DNA of 64,000 nt from Clostridium sp. DL-VIII (GTDB taxonomy: Bacteria; Bacillota; Clostridia; Clostridiales; Clostridiaceae): assembly GCF_000230835.1 (NCBI RefSeq), contig NZ_CM001240.1:4490779-4554778 (forward strand). The letters are read 5' to 3'. The translations under genes and the position numbers were made by a program. Numbering within the stretch: position 1 is the first letter of the stretch; every line of letters begins with the position of its first letter. Below are positions 9,238 to 19,480 of the stretch, one piece after another. The notes under the pieces are model-generated. The model was given only the letters and a program-made list of their open reading frames with translations. It did no database searches and was not told where the DNA came from.

Positions 9238-9564
9238 TTATAAACCTTTACTGTTAGAGCTGATTGTGTATGCTTCCTTAACAGGGCTCACAAAAATTTT
9301 TCCATCACCAAATGCACCTTTTTCACCTGTTTTAGCTATTTTCATAATAATATTAATTATCTTTTCCTTATCTTCATCACTAGCAATAATTAGCAGCATT
9401 TCTTTGGGGATTTCATCGTAAAGAACATCTCCATAAATAAATCCTTTTTGCTGACCTCTCCCTACCACATCAATCTTGGTGACAGATGGAAAACCTGCTA
9501 AATTTAATTCTTGCACTATATCTGTTAATTTCTCACCTCTGATAATTGCTCTTATCATTAACAT
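9238..9564 (-). CDS. nifI1: NifI1, nitrogen-regulatory PII-like protein
   Basis: PII-family protein (108 aa) of the NifI1/GlnB-1 type: MIRAIIRGEKLTDIVQEL at the N terminus, VVGRGQQKG before the short T-loop, and GAFGDGKIFVSPVKEAY at the C-terminal ligand site. NifI1 and NifI2 form a complex that binds dinitrogenase and switches it off when fixed nitrogen is plentiful. Two ATGs lie six bases apart (residues 1 and 3) and the ribosome site is weak, so the start is uncertain by two residues. It is followed by nifI2 and preceded by the HEPN-like gene. Confidence 0.9.
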   Translation of the reverse strand: MLMIRAIIRGEKLTDIVQELNLAGFPSVTKIDVVGRGQQKGFIYGDVLYDEIPKEMLLIIASDEDKEKIINIIMKIAKTGEKGAFGDGKIFVSPVKEAYTISSNSKGL

Positions 9565-9660
9565 AAATAACTCACACTGCCTTCAGTTACAATATCTAAT
9601 TTAATAATTTGATTTAGCTTAAAAAATGTATATTTTCTGTGCTGCTCCTCTTTAAGCTCA

Positions 9661-10077
9661 TTAATTTTTTGTGGGACTATCTATTTCATCAATCATATAC
9701 TTTATTTTGTCGCATATAGAGAGAATCTGATCTACATCGAATAAATCTGGAATTCTGGAAAATGGATTATCAACTGAACAAATATTATAAAGCACATCAA
9801 AATTTCGTATTTCTTTATTTAGCTCTTCTGGAAAATCAGTTACTAATTCTACAGAATCCATAAGTGACCCATAGTTATGATTTCTAGCCTCTATGCCATA
9901 CCTGTTCCCAAAAGCTATCAGATATCTCTCAAGTGCAATAGATGCAACATTAAATACCACACTTGGATATTGACCTTCCTGTAGAAATTGCTCCGCTCTT
10001 TTATAATATGCATCTGCATCTTTGTAATTTTTTTGAAAAGTTTCAAAATCAATTTCATCAATCCTAATTTTAATCAT
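9661..10077 (-). CDS. HEPN-domain-like protein in the anf operon
   Basis: A 138-aa helical protein. I choose the ATG at 10077 (MIKIRIDEIDFE) because GAGGGGAAAG precedes it; an in-frame upstream ATG at 10101 lacks a site. The segment YYKRAEQFLQEGQYPSVVFNVASIALERYLIAF, followed by HN and a late DVLYNIC helix, looks like the HEPN fold of nucleotide-binding or sensor-type proteins; the R-x4-6-H RNase motif is not clearly present. It lies between anfK (300 bases upstream) and nifI1 (96 bases downstream) on the same strand. Its role is unknown. Confidence 0.6.
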   Translation of the reverse strand: MIKIRIDEIDFETFQKNYKDADAYYKRAEQFLQEGQYPSVVFNVASIALERYLIAFGNRYGIEARNHNYGSLMDSVELVTDFPEELNKEIRNFDVLYNICSVDNPFSRIPDLFDVDQILSICDKIKYMIDEIDSPTKN

Positions 10078-10194
10078 AATCTTTCCCCTCTTTATAGCCA
10101 TTCTGTTGGAATTTTTTAAGTCTAGTTATTCTAAGGTATACTTTTAAATTTATAAAATTAAGACAAAAAAATTAACTAAATCAACCTTTTATTT

Positions 10195-10345
10195 AATTAG
10201 TGTAGTTGAGAGCTACGAGTTAAAAGTAAAATAAAGCTTTCAGCAAACAAACTAAAGTTTTTACTTTTTAAAACTCTTAACTCATAATTTTTAACTCTTA
10301 ACTTATTTAGGCACAATCAAAAAATAAAAAATATTAATTTTTAGC
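10195..10345. repeat. Imperfect inverted repeat between anfK and the HEPN gene
   Basis: GAGTTAAAAGTAAAA (from 10219) is mirrored by TTTTTACTTTTTAAAACTC (from 10259), and the unit ACTCTTAACT recurs just after. A GGCACAATCAAAAAA end motif at 10309 also occurs near 2365, 50272 and 58424. It looks like a degenerate palindromic element that interrupts the anf operon; it could also end transcription after anfK. Confidence 0.45.
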
Positions 10346-10378
10346 TTTAAACCAGTTACTTATTTTCATATGCCTTAT

Positions 10379-11767
10379 CTACCACATGTTTAGGACCCAT
10401 TCTTTATTCTTCTTATATTCCATATCTGTAAATAAAGTGTTTGCCATTAATTCTGCAAATCTCATTGCTCCCTTATATCCCACTATTGGATCTCTATACA
10501 TTCCTGCACGGTCATATACAGGGAAGCCAACTCTTACCATTGGAATATTATACTGCATGCCGATGAACCTGCCTTTTGAATGTCCTAGAATTAAATCTAA
10601 TTCTAGCCCTTCATTTTTTATTCTATTCTCTAATTCCCAGAAGTCTGCATTGGTTACTATTTCCATTTTGTGTTTTACATTCTTTTTAAGCTCCTCGATT
10701 CTTGGATCTTTTACATAACCAGTATTGTCATCACCTAATAAAAGCAGTACTGGTTTCATTTCTAGGTCAAGACAGAATTCAGCTAATGAAATAACTAAAT
10801 CAGGACTTCCGTAAATAGCCACCTTCTTATCTGCTAAAAACATATGCGTAAGATCTTGTATTGCATCTAGTGCAATTCCACGTTCATAAGCTAAAGATTT
10901 TGGAATTTCTTTTCCTGTTATTTCTTTTAATGTTTGTAAAAATGAATCCGTATTACGTATTCCTATAGGTGTTGGTCCAATTGTAGCAGGAACTTGGAAT
11001 TTATCCTCTAAGTATTCAGCTGCCTTTGCTCCTTCATATTTATTAAGGGCTATAGTTGCCATAGCATTAGCAGTGTCAGTTAAATCCTCTATAGTAGTCT
11101 CTCCATGTGAAACTGTATGTTCTGCTGGCATTAGTGGCGAATCAAAGCTTTCTATTTCAAAGAGAACTGTCGCATCTATATTCATTTCTGCTAAAAGATG
11201 CTTAAGTTCTGTAACATCACCAGGGTTTACCCATCCAGTAATAAGATTTAACTTTCCATTTGGCTCGCCCTTTTTAGCAAAATGTTTTACAAAAGCTTCA
11301 ACAGCTACATCATAGCCACTTATCATGCTGCCTTTAAAACTTGGTGTATGGATTGGAATTAAATGTACCTCTCTGTCTGGATATTTTTCTTTTAATAATC
11401 CAGCATTAAGTTTTCTTACTACACCATCTATATCATCACCAATAACTTCTGTGGAACAAGTTGATATTATAGGTATAACCTTAACATCTGGATATCTCAT
11501 TAATAGTACATCAACACCTTCTTCAACTCTTTTAACTGCTCCAAATACTGCGCCATCTTCATGTAATGATGTAGATGCAAGCTCAAAACTCTCTTTAAAA
11601 TGCTGTGAAAATATCAATCTTACAAACATAACACAACCTTGTCCCCCATGAACTAGTCCTATACAATCTTTAACTCCAATACTAACAAATTGAGCTCCAG
11701 CTGGCTGACACGTAAATATAGGATTAATTACACCCGCACGTTCTTTTTCTTTTACTTCACAAGACAT
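10379..11767 (-). CDS. anfK: Fe-only nitrogenase beta subunit AnfK
   Basis: Beta chain of FeFe dinitrogenase, which reduces N2 in an (AnfDGK)2 hexamer. Starting at the ATG at 11767 behind AAAGGAGAGAGG gives 462 aa, the usual AnfK length; the 33-base extension upstream is not needed. P-cluster ligands are visible as Cys20 (FTCQPAGA), Cys45 (GGQGCVMF) and Cys104 ([12 protein letters not shown]). The protein ends with the family tail [16 protein letters not shown]. It lies 16 bases after anfG, so the structural genes form a tight operon. It is distinguished from NifK by the short N terminus and the AnfG partner. Confidence 0.96.
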   Translation of the reverse strand: MSCEVKEKERAGVINPIFTCQPAGAQFVSIGVKDCIGLVHGGQGCVMFVRLIFSQHFKESFELASTSLHEDGAVFGAVKRVEEGVDVLLMRYPDVKVIPIISTCSTEVIGDDIDGVVRKLNAGLLKEKYPDREVHLIPIHTPSFKGSMISGYDVAVEAFVKHFAKKGEPNGKLNLITGWVNPGDVTELKHLLAEMNIDATVLFEIESFDSPLMPAEHTVSHGETTIEDLTDTANAMATIALNKYEGAKAAEYLEDKFQVPATIGPTPIGIRNTDSFLQTLKEITGKEIPKSLAYERGIALDAIQDLTHMFLADKKVAIYGSPDLVISLAEFCLDLEMKPVLLLLGDDNTGYVKDPRIEELKKNVKHKMEIVTNADFWELENRIKNEGLELDLILGHSKGRFIGMQYNIPMVRVGFPVYDRAGMYRDPIVGYKGAMRFAELMANTLFTDMEYKKNKEWVLNMW

Positions 11768-11783
11768 TTTACCTCTCTCCTTT

Positions 11784-12134
11784 CTAATAACGAGGATCAA
11801 CTAGTTCCTTATTTAGCGATCCACTTATGGTTAATAAATCCATACGGTCTTTTACCTCTTTCATAAGTGCCTCAATTTCATCTTTTTTCATTTCCAAAAG
11901 CCATAAGTATCTGCTTTTAAAAGCTTCTGCTAAACATACTGCATCAGCCCAGTAGCATTTATCCTCTGGAGTATCAGTTTTAACAGGTTCACCTAATAAC
12001 AGCTGTTTTGTTTTGCTAAGTATTTCCTTATTTTGTCTTTCTCTATCCCATGCTCTAGAATGAAACTGCCATAAACAATGTTTCATAATATAATCAATAA
12101 GCTGATTTAATTTTTCTTTTTTAGGATCTATCAT
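11784..12134 (-). CDS. anfG: Fe-only nitrogenase delta subunit AnfG
   Basis: Small (116 aa) delta subunit found only in alternative (V or Fe-only) nitrogenases, binding AnfD in the hexamer. The family pattern is visible in [23 protein letters not shown] near the N terminus and [13 protein letters not shown] in the middle. It lies between anfD and anfK with 14- and 16-base spacers and has its own AAGGAGGGG site. Its presence excludes a Mo-type nifDK pair. Confidence 0.95.
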   Translation of the reverse strand: MIDPKKEKLNQLIDYIMKHCLWQFHSRAWDRERQNKEILSKTKQLLLGEPVKTDTPEDKCYWADAVCLAEAFKSRYLWLLEMKKDEIEALMKEVKDRMDLLTISGSLNKELVDPRY

Positions 12135-12148
12135 TAACTTCCCCTCCT

Positions 12149-13756
<1,608 letters not shown>

Positions 13757-13760
13757 TTAA

Positions 13761-14618
<858 letters not shown>

Positions 14619-14731
14619 TTAAATATACTTTTTAATATAGATTTACTTTTGAAAGAATTTATCGGCTTTAGCTTAATAATTTAAAAACTAATTCGAAAAA
14701 AGTGCTTTTCTATAAAATATAACAGGCAACT

Positions 14732-14805
14732 TTAATAAACCTGGTGCCACTAGGATTAATAAATTCCTCAAAGCTTTATGTTATATTCGTGGTATAGCAT
14801 AAGGC
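14732..14805 (-). ncRNA. Leader RNA motif, copy A (proximal to anfH)
   Basis: On the minus strand this reads as a hairpin (arms 14793-14805 and 14773-14785, 11 of 13 pairs) with loop CCACGAA, an 18-base spacer, then the near-palindrome CCTAGTGGCACCAGG (14740-14754). The loop CCAC can pair with GTGG of that palindrome, making an H-type pseudoknot. It lies about 145 bases upstream of the anfH start. Copies B, C and D share loop and pairing element but differ in the stem. I do not recognise a known RNA family. Confidence 0.5.
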
Positions 14806-14841
14806 CTTCTATTTTTCATTTCAGAGATTCAAATTATTGCA

Positions 14842-15030
14842 CTAGAGATTTATTGGAACCACTTCACTTAAGCTATCATAAAAATAGGTAGCCTTAATAA
14901 ACCTGGCGCCACTAGAATAGTTAGTTTTTCTAAACTTCATCTTATATTCGTGGTATAAAATAAAGTCCTCTATTTCCTCTAATTCTTTAAAAGTAATTCT
15001 TTCTACACCATACAACATCTCTCCTTTCAC
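14842..15030 (-). CDS. Small ORF in the anfH leader, overlapping motif copy B
   Basis: Open frame of 62 codons from GTG 15030 (or 58 from ATG 15018) preceded by AAAGGAGAG, which is too close to the ATG but well placed for an internal TTG. It reads through the copy B hairpin (YHEYKMKF) and pairing element (SSGARFIK). In copies A and C the equivalent frame is broken by a frameshift and by stop codons, so the conserved signal looks like RNA rather than protein. It could still be a leader peptide. No known domain. Confidence 0.3.
   Translation of the reverse strand: MKGEMLYGVERITFKELEEIEDFILYHEYKMKFRKTNYSSGARFIKATYFYDSLSEVVPINL
14893..14966 (-). ncRNA. Leader RNA motif, copy B
   Basis: Hairpin arms 14954-14966 and 14934-14946 pair at 11 of 13 positions plus two G-U on the minus strand, loop CCACGAA, then TCTAGTGGCGCCAGG (14901-14915). 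The GTGG needed for the loop pseudoknot is conserved, while stem bases differ from copies A and C. Confidence 0.5.
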
Positions 15031-15049
15031 TATGTATTAATGGACAATT

Positions 15050-15113
15050 ATTTACCCACTATATATATCAAGACTCTTATTGAGCCAAGATTGCATATAA
15101 GTTTTTATCAATA
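15050..15113 (-). ncRNA. Leader RNA motif, diverged copy D
   Basis: The hairpin extends to 15131: arms 15121-15131 and 15103-15113 pair at 10 of 11 positions around the same loop CCACGAA, yet the stem sequence is wholly different from copies A-C. Further along the minus strand lies ATAGTGGG (about 15062-15055), matching the TAGTGG element. The kept loop on a changed but paired stem is the best covariation evidence for the motif. Confidence 0.42.
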
Positions 15114-15239
15114 TTCGTGGTATTCATAAAATACTTTAGCTGCAATAACAGTTTAAAGTCGAATTTATAAAAATTTCAATTTCCAAGTTAGTTAGATGCA
15201 TAAATTTGCTTTAAAATATCATAAAGAATATTTTAAATG

Positions 15240-15283
15240 TACAAAGGGGCATAATTGATTAATATCAATAATACCCCTTTGTA
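15240..15283. repeat. GGGG/CCCC inverted repeat in the anfH leader
   Basis: TACAAAGGGG and CCCCTTTGTA flank an inner ATTGAT/ATCAAT pair, an almost perfect 44-base palindrome. The same element occurs at 21203-21241 upstream of the amidotransferase gene, and a decayed copy is suggested near 15352-15397. It is transcribed downstream of the promoter at 15489-15516, so it may be an attenuator hairpin or a protein-binding site. Confidence 0.6.
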
Positions 15284-15488
15284 TATAATGAATTTTTATT
15301 ATATTTTCTCCTCTTTACTTCATCAATATTCTTTATAAAAAAATAAGAAAACAAAATAGTAAATTGATTAAATGAATAATACACCTTCGTATATAAACTA
15401 ATATTATTATACATTACATTACATCAACTCTGTTTTATTTTCTGTTTCATCCGCTTTTGATAGTTTTTATTTATTGTTATTAGATTTT

Positions 15489-15516
15489 ATTATACCTTTA
15501 ATAATTACATTGTCAA
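15489..15516 (-). promoter_or_regulatory. Sigma-A promoter for the anf leader
   Basis: On the minus strand TTGACA (15516-15511) and TATAAT (15494-15489) are separated by 16 bases, both perfect consensus hexamers. Transcription from here would give about 0.9 kb of leader before anfH. The 13 bases AGGTATAATAAAA are identical at the promoter upstream of the amidotransferase gene. Confidence 0.65.
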
Positions 15517-15580
15517 TATTATTTTATAAAATATTCTATTTTGAAAATTTATTTTTTAATATTAAATTTTAGCAATAGTT

Positions 15581-15592
15581 TTATGATCATAA
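15581..15592. promoter_or_regulatory. Palindrome in the anfH-anfO divergent region
   Basis: TTATGATCATAA is a perfect 12-base palindrome in the 210-base AT-rich stretch between the divergent anf-leader and anfO promoters, a plausible site for a regulator of both units. No regulator is identified. Confidence 0.35.
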
Positions 15593-15726
15593 TTCAAAAT
15601 GAAAACATTTTTATTTGAAATAAATGTAATATATCTATTGATTTACAAAGATTTTACCCTAACAACATAACAAAACAAAAAAAATCTCTATTAAATTATT
15701 CTTTTTTTCAATCTTTAAAATTAATA

Positions 15727-15755
15727 TTGCTTTTATATTATTATTATTCTATAAT
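15727..15755 (+). promoter_or_regulatory. Predicted promoter of anfO
   Basis: TTGCTT (15727-15732), a 17-base spacer and TATAAT (15750-15755), about 60 bases before the anfO start. Confidence 0.45.
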
Positions 15756-15815
15756 GTTCAAAATACAATTTATTTCTATTTTTGTTAACTTTAAATTTTA
15801 TGGAGGTGATTATAT

Positions 15816-16445
15816 ATGAGCATGATTGCAGTTTTATTAAATGATTCTGAAGAAACCTGTAGCTGGCAGCATAATGGCATAGTCGCACTATTTCAAAACT
15901 CTAATGGAAAATGGATTAAAGTAAAAAGCATTTCCTATCTTATCCCTTTGGATGAATATGATTTAAATCTTATAAGGGATTACTATCTCCACTTATTATC
16001 TGAATTAGACGATTGTAAAATATTTGTAGCCAAAAAATTATCTGGATTTTTAATAAACCTTTTAGATTATAATAAACTAAATATATATGAATTGAATGGA
16101 AATCCAGTTGATTTTTTAGATTCAGTTTATATTTCCGAAGAAAGAAAAAAAGAACAGAAAATCTTTTTAGAATCCCAGGTAATAGATCTATTTGCACCAA
16201 GAAAAATGGATGAACTAGGAAATTATAAACTTGATCTGTATAAGCTCTTGCACTCTGATTCAAAAGTCACATCTAAACAGATAATTGTACCTTTTTTAAA
16301 AAACCAAAATATCCGTAACTTAGAAGTAGTTTGTGACCATATTCCAAAGTGGTTTGACCGACTATTAAAAGAAATTGGATTTACCTATCTCATATCCTCT
16401 CAAAAAGACGGATTAATCACTGTAAATATTTCTCCTGTTTTATAA
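15816..16445 (+). CDS. anfO: Fe-only nitrogenase accessory protein AnfO
   Basis: A 209-aa cytosolic protein matching the AnfO/Anf1 family, which is restricted to organisms with Fe-only nitrogenase and needed for diazotrophic growth on it; its biochemical role is not settled. Family features are the N-terminal IAVLLNDSEETCSWQHNGIV, the DCKIFVAKKLSGF segment, IYELNGNPVDFLDSV, and a C-terminal domain beginning DLYKLLHSD and ending HIPKWFDRLLKEIGF. In Azotobacter it follows anfK on the same strand; here it is divergent from anfHDGK and heads a rightward run of heme-type genes. It starts at an ATG behind GGAGGTGAT. Confidence 0.88.
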   Translation: MSMIAVLLNDSEETCSWQHNGIVALFQNSNGKWIKVKSISYLIPLDEYDLNLIRDYYLHLLSELDDCKIFVAKKLSGFLINLLDYNKLNIYELNGNPVDFLDSVYISEERKKEQKIFLESQVIDLFAPRKMDELGNYKLDLYKLLHSDSKVTSKQIIVPFLKNQNIRNLEVVCDHIPKWFDRLLKEIGFTYLISSQKDGLITVNISPVL

Positions 16446-16691
16446 CTATATGTTTTTTAAGTTTCTAGAATTATTTCTATATTAGGCATAATTAAAATCT
16501 TTTCACTTATGAAAAAACACATATCTACATAAAATTCAATTGACCACTTAAATGAATTTCAAATACTTTTTATCCATAGATGATAATTAGTTGTTATCTT
16601 TTAACTAGCTTTACATTACTGTTAATAAGAATTTAAATTTATCCTTTACTATTCTTAGCATGAAATTTATATACAGAAAGGAGGTTTAAAG

Positions 16692-17855
16692 TTGATAAGC
16701 ATAACCAAACTTTTATGCAATTCCAAAAATTATGGTGACGACTTAAGATATGTTGAGGGTGCCTCATCAGAAAAATTTGGGGTTAGTCCTGGAAAAGGTC
16801 CTGTCATCAGTTGGAATTGTACAAAAACCTGTAATTTAAGATGCAAGCACTGTTATGCCAGTTCAGATAATAAAAAATATAATGATGAGCTTACATTAAG
16901 TGATTCCAAAAGATTTATTGATGATTTGAAGAATTTTAATGTGCCAGCATTATTGTTTTCTGGTGGAGAACCCTTAATGAAAGAAGACATATTAGATATA
17001 TTGAATTATGCAAACAAAAAAAATATAAGAAGTACTTTATCTACTAATGGAACACTTTTGGATAAAGATATTTGTAGGTTCTTAAAAAAAATTAATCTTG
17101 GATATGTTGGGGTAAGTCTTGATGGCATTGGTACAAGTCATGATGAATTTCGCGGAGTTAAAGGTGCATTTGATAGTTCCTTAATAGGGATTAGACATTG
17201 TATGGAAGTAAATCAAAAGGTTGGTCTTAGATTTACTATAACCAAAAATAATTATAAGGACTTAAAAGATATATTTTATTTAATCAAAGAAGAACATATT
17301 CCTAGAGTATGTTTCTATCATTTAGCATATTCAGGCAGAGGCAGTAAAATGACCACTGAAGATATTTCTAAGGAAGAAACAAGAGAAGCTTTAGATTTAA
17401 TAATAAACAAAGCAATTGAATTCGGGCCAAGCGTTGAAATTCTAACTGTTGACAATCATGCTGATGCTGTTTATACCTATCTGAAATCCTTAGAAAAGTT
17501 TAAAGATAAATCCGAGAATATATTAAAGCTTTTAAAAATTAATGGCGGGAATAGATCAGGAATGGCTTTTGCTAATGTGGATTTTTACGGTAATGTTCAT
17601 CCTGACCAATTTACTTGGCAGTATACTTTTGGAAATGTGAAAAAAGAAAATTTTAGCTCAATATGGAAAAATTCTAATCATCAAATCTTAAAAGGTCTTA
17701 GAAATAGAAAGACTTTACTAAAAGGTAAATGTTCTACCTGCAAATGGATTAATGTTTGTAATGGTAATTTTAGAACTAGAGCTGAAGCTGTATATAACGA
17801 CTTTTGGGCTGAAGATCCAGCTTGTTATCTTACAGATGAAGAAATCAAGTTATAA
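16692..17855 (+). CDS. ahbC: Radical SAM protein AhbC / NirJ1-like
   Basis: Radical SAM enzyme (387 aa) of the siroheme-to-heme branch. AhbC removes the acetate side chains of didecarboxysiroheme to give Fe-coproporphyrin III; the paralogue NirJ acts in heme d1 synthesis. The SAM-cluster motif CTKTCNLRCKHC (Cys47, 51, 54) follows a family-type N-terminal extension ending GPVISWN. The C-terminal SPASM/Twitch-like Cys set is in GKCSTCKWINVCNGNFRTRAEA and DPACYLTDEE. The start is TTG at 16692 with AAAGGAGG seven bases upstream. It lies 246 bases after anfO and is followed by three more genes of the pathway. Confidence 0.83.
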   Translation: MISITKLLCNSKNYGDDLRYVEGASSEKFGVSPGKGPVISWNCTKTCNLRCKHCYASSDNKKYNDELTLSDSKRFIDDLKNFNVPALLFSGGEPLMKEDILDILNYANKKNIRSTLSTNGTLLDKDICRFLKKINLGYVGVSLDGIGTSHDEFRGVKGAFDSSLIGIRHCMEVNQKVGLRFTITKNNYKDLKDIFYLIKEEHIPRVCFYHLAYSGRGSKMTTEDISKEETREALDLIINKAIEFGPSVEILTVDNHADAVYTYLKSLEKFKDKSENILKLLKINGGNRSGMAFANVDFYGNVHPDQFTWQYTFGNVKKENFSSIWKNSNHQILKGLRNRKTLLKGKCSTCKWINVCNGNFRTRAEAVYNDFWAEDPACYLTDEEIKL

Positions 17856-17991
17856 TTCATAATTATTGCTAATAAAATTTATATAACTGAATTATACAAA
17901 GATTCTAAAGCGTGCTATTTTAAGTAAACTTAACTATAGCCTATATTCAAATTAATTAAAATATTTTATATTATGAAGTTAGGTGATATAA

Positions 17992-18975
17992 ATGATAATA
18001 TCCTGGAATACTACAAATAGATGCAATTTAAAATGCAGACATTGTTATAGAGATTCAGGTAAGGAACTCAAAGAAGAGTTAAGCACAGAAGAAGCAAAGA
18101 TACTTATAAATCAAATTGCAAAAGCTAATTTTAAAATTATGATTTTTTCAGGTGGAGAGCCTCTGCTAAGAGAAGATATATTTGATCTGATAAGCTATGC
18201 CGTTAAAGCTGGCTTAAGGCCTGTACTTGGAACTAACGGAACCCTTATATCTAAAAAAATGGCGAAGCAATTAAAAGATGCTGGTATTTCTGCTATAGGA
18301 ATAAGCCTCGATAGTCTTGATTCTGGAAAACATAATCTTTTTAGAGGAAATAATGAAGCTTTCAAAAATACTATATGTGCCATAAAAAATTGCAAAGACT
18401 TAGGTATTAGATTTCAAATTCATACTACAGTTATGGATTGGAACAAGCAAGAAATCCTTAACCTTACTGATTTCTCCTCAGATATTGGAGCTGCTGCCCA
18501 TCATATCTTCTTTCTGATACCTGAAGGCAGAGGAAAAGATATGGCGAATGAGTTATTAACTTCAAAGGAGTATGAAAAATTATTAACTTCAATTATGAAT
18601 AAACAAAATGAAGTTAATATAGAAATAAAACCAACCTGCGCACCTCAATTTGTTAGAATTGCAAAAGATTTAAATATAAACAGCCGATTTAGCAAGGGCT
18701 GTATCGCAGGAATAAATTACTGTATTATTACTCCAAATGGTGATGTTCAGGCTTGTGCTTATTTAGCAGAAAAAGCTGGAAACGTCAGAGAGATTCCTTT
18801 TGATCAAATATGGAAAAGCAGTGCTTTGTTTAATAATTTAAGAACTCAGGAGTATAAAGGTATCTGCAATCAATGTAAATCTAAAAACAATTGTGGCGGC
18901 TGCAGAGCAAGAGCCGCATATTATAATTCTGGAGATTATATGGCATCTGATGTAACCTGCATTTTTAATGATTAA
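17992..18975 (+). CDS. Radical SAM protein AhbD / NirJ2-like
   Basis: A 327-aa radical SAM protein beginning almost at the cluster motif CNLKCRHC (Cys11, 15, 18), with the second-cluster Cys residues in the C-terminal KGICNQCKSKNNCGGCRARA segment. The size and layout fit the clostridial 'NirJ2' group and resemble AhbD, which oxidatively decarboxylates two propionates of Fe-coproporphyrin III to make heme b. Sequence alone does not separate AhbD from NirJ2. ATG with AGGTGAT upstream; its end overlaps the AhbA open frame. Confidence 0.78.
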   Translation: MIISWNTTNRCNLKCRHCYRDSGKELKEELSTEEAKILINQIAKANFKIMIFSGGEPLLREDIFDLISYAVKAGLRPVLGTNGTLISKKMAKQLKDAGISAIGISLDSLDSGKHNLFRGNNEAFKNTICAIKNCKDLGIRFQIHTTVMDWNKQEILNLTDFSSDIGAAAHHIFFLIPEGRGKDMANELLTSKEYEKLLTSIMNKQNEVNIEIKPTCAPQFVRIAKDLNINSRFSKGCIAGINYCIITPNGDVQACAYLAEKAGNVREIPFDQIWKSSALFNNLRTQEYKGICNQCKSKNNCGGCRARAAYYNSGDYMASDVTCIFND

Positions 18976-19003
18976 AATTTATTGCATTTGCGGAGGAATT
19001 ATT

Positions 19004-19480
19004 ATGGATGAAATAGATAAAAAACTACTTAATTTAATGCAAAACGAAATTCCAATTGATAAACGACCTTTTAAAATATTAGGTAAAAAATTATCCCTTA
19101 CAGAAAATGAAGTTTTAGAAAGGTTATTCAAGCTGAAAAATGATGGATTCATACGACGTGTAGGTGGCATTTTTGATTCAAAAAAGTTAGGTTATAAAAG
19201 TACTCTCTGCGCCGCTAAAATTCCAGAAAATAAAATTGAAGAAGCAGCTAAGTTTATAAATAGCTATGATGAAGTAACACATAATTACTTAAGAGAAGAT
19301 GAATACAATATGTGGTTTACAATCATAACTTCTTCTGAGAAAAACTTAGATATTATTCTTAAGGAAATACAAAACAATTTAAATTTTAAAGAAATAATAA
19401 TTCTTCCATCTATAAGGTTATTTAAGGTTAAAGTTGCTTTAAATTTTAAAGGAGATGATAAAAATTGTTTAAAACTTTAG
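19004..19480 (+). CDS. ahbA: Siroheme decarboxylase subunit AhbA-like
   Basis: AsnC/Lrp-fold protein (158 aa) matching siroheme decarboxylase, which removes two carboxylates from the acetate side chains of siroheme as an AhbA-AhbB complex. The frame extends upstream, but I start at ATG 19004 because GCGGAGGAA precedes it. Family features: DEIDKKLLNLMQNEIPIDKRP at the N-terminal winged helix, FIRRVGGIFDSKKLGYKSTL, and THNYLREDEYNMWFT in the catalytic domain. It overlaps the start of the AhbB-like gene by 16 bases. Confidence 0.83.
   Translation: MDEIDKKLLNLMQNEIPIDKRPFKILGKKLSLTENEVLERLFKLKNDGFIRRVGGIFDSKKLGYKSTLCAAKIPENKIEEAAKFINSYDEVTHNYLREDEYNMWFTIITSSEKNLDIILKEIQNNLNFKEIIILPSIRLFKVKVALNFKGDDKNCLKL

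Noticed and set aside
14732..14755. Sigma54 promoter at TGGCACC in the leader motif
   Set aside because: The -12 GC is missing at the right spacing (TTATT instead of TTGC), and the string recurs as part of the hairpin motif.
14732..15131. ANTAR-target RNA (paired hexaloop hairpins)
   Set aside because: The loops are seven bases (CCACGAA) and lack the A1/G4 hexaloop pattern; no terminator overlaps the second hairpin.
14732..15516. Moco, cobalamin or other known riboswitch
   Set aside because: I could not match the conserved elements of any riboswitch class I know; the GCCACT string is too short to call a cobalamin aptamer. An Rfam search would decide.
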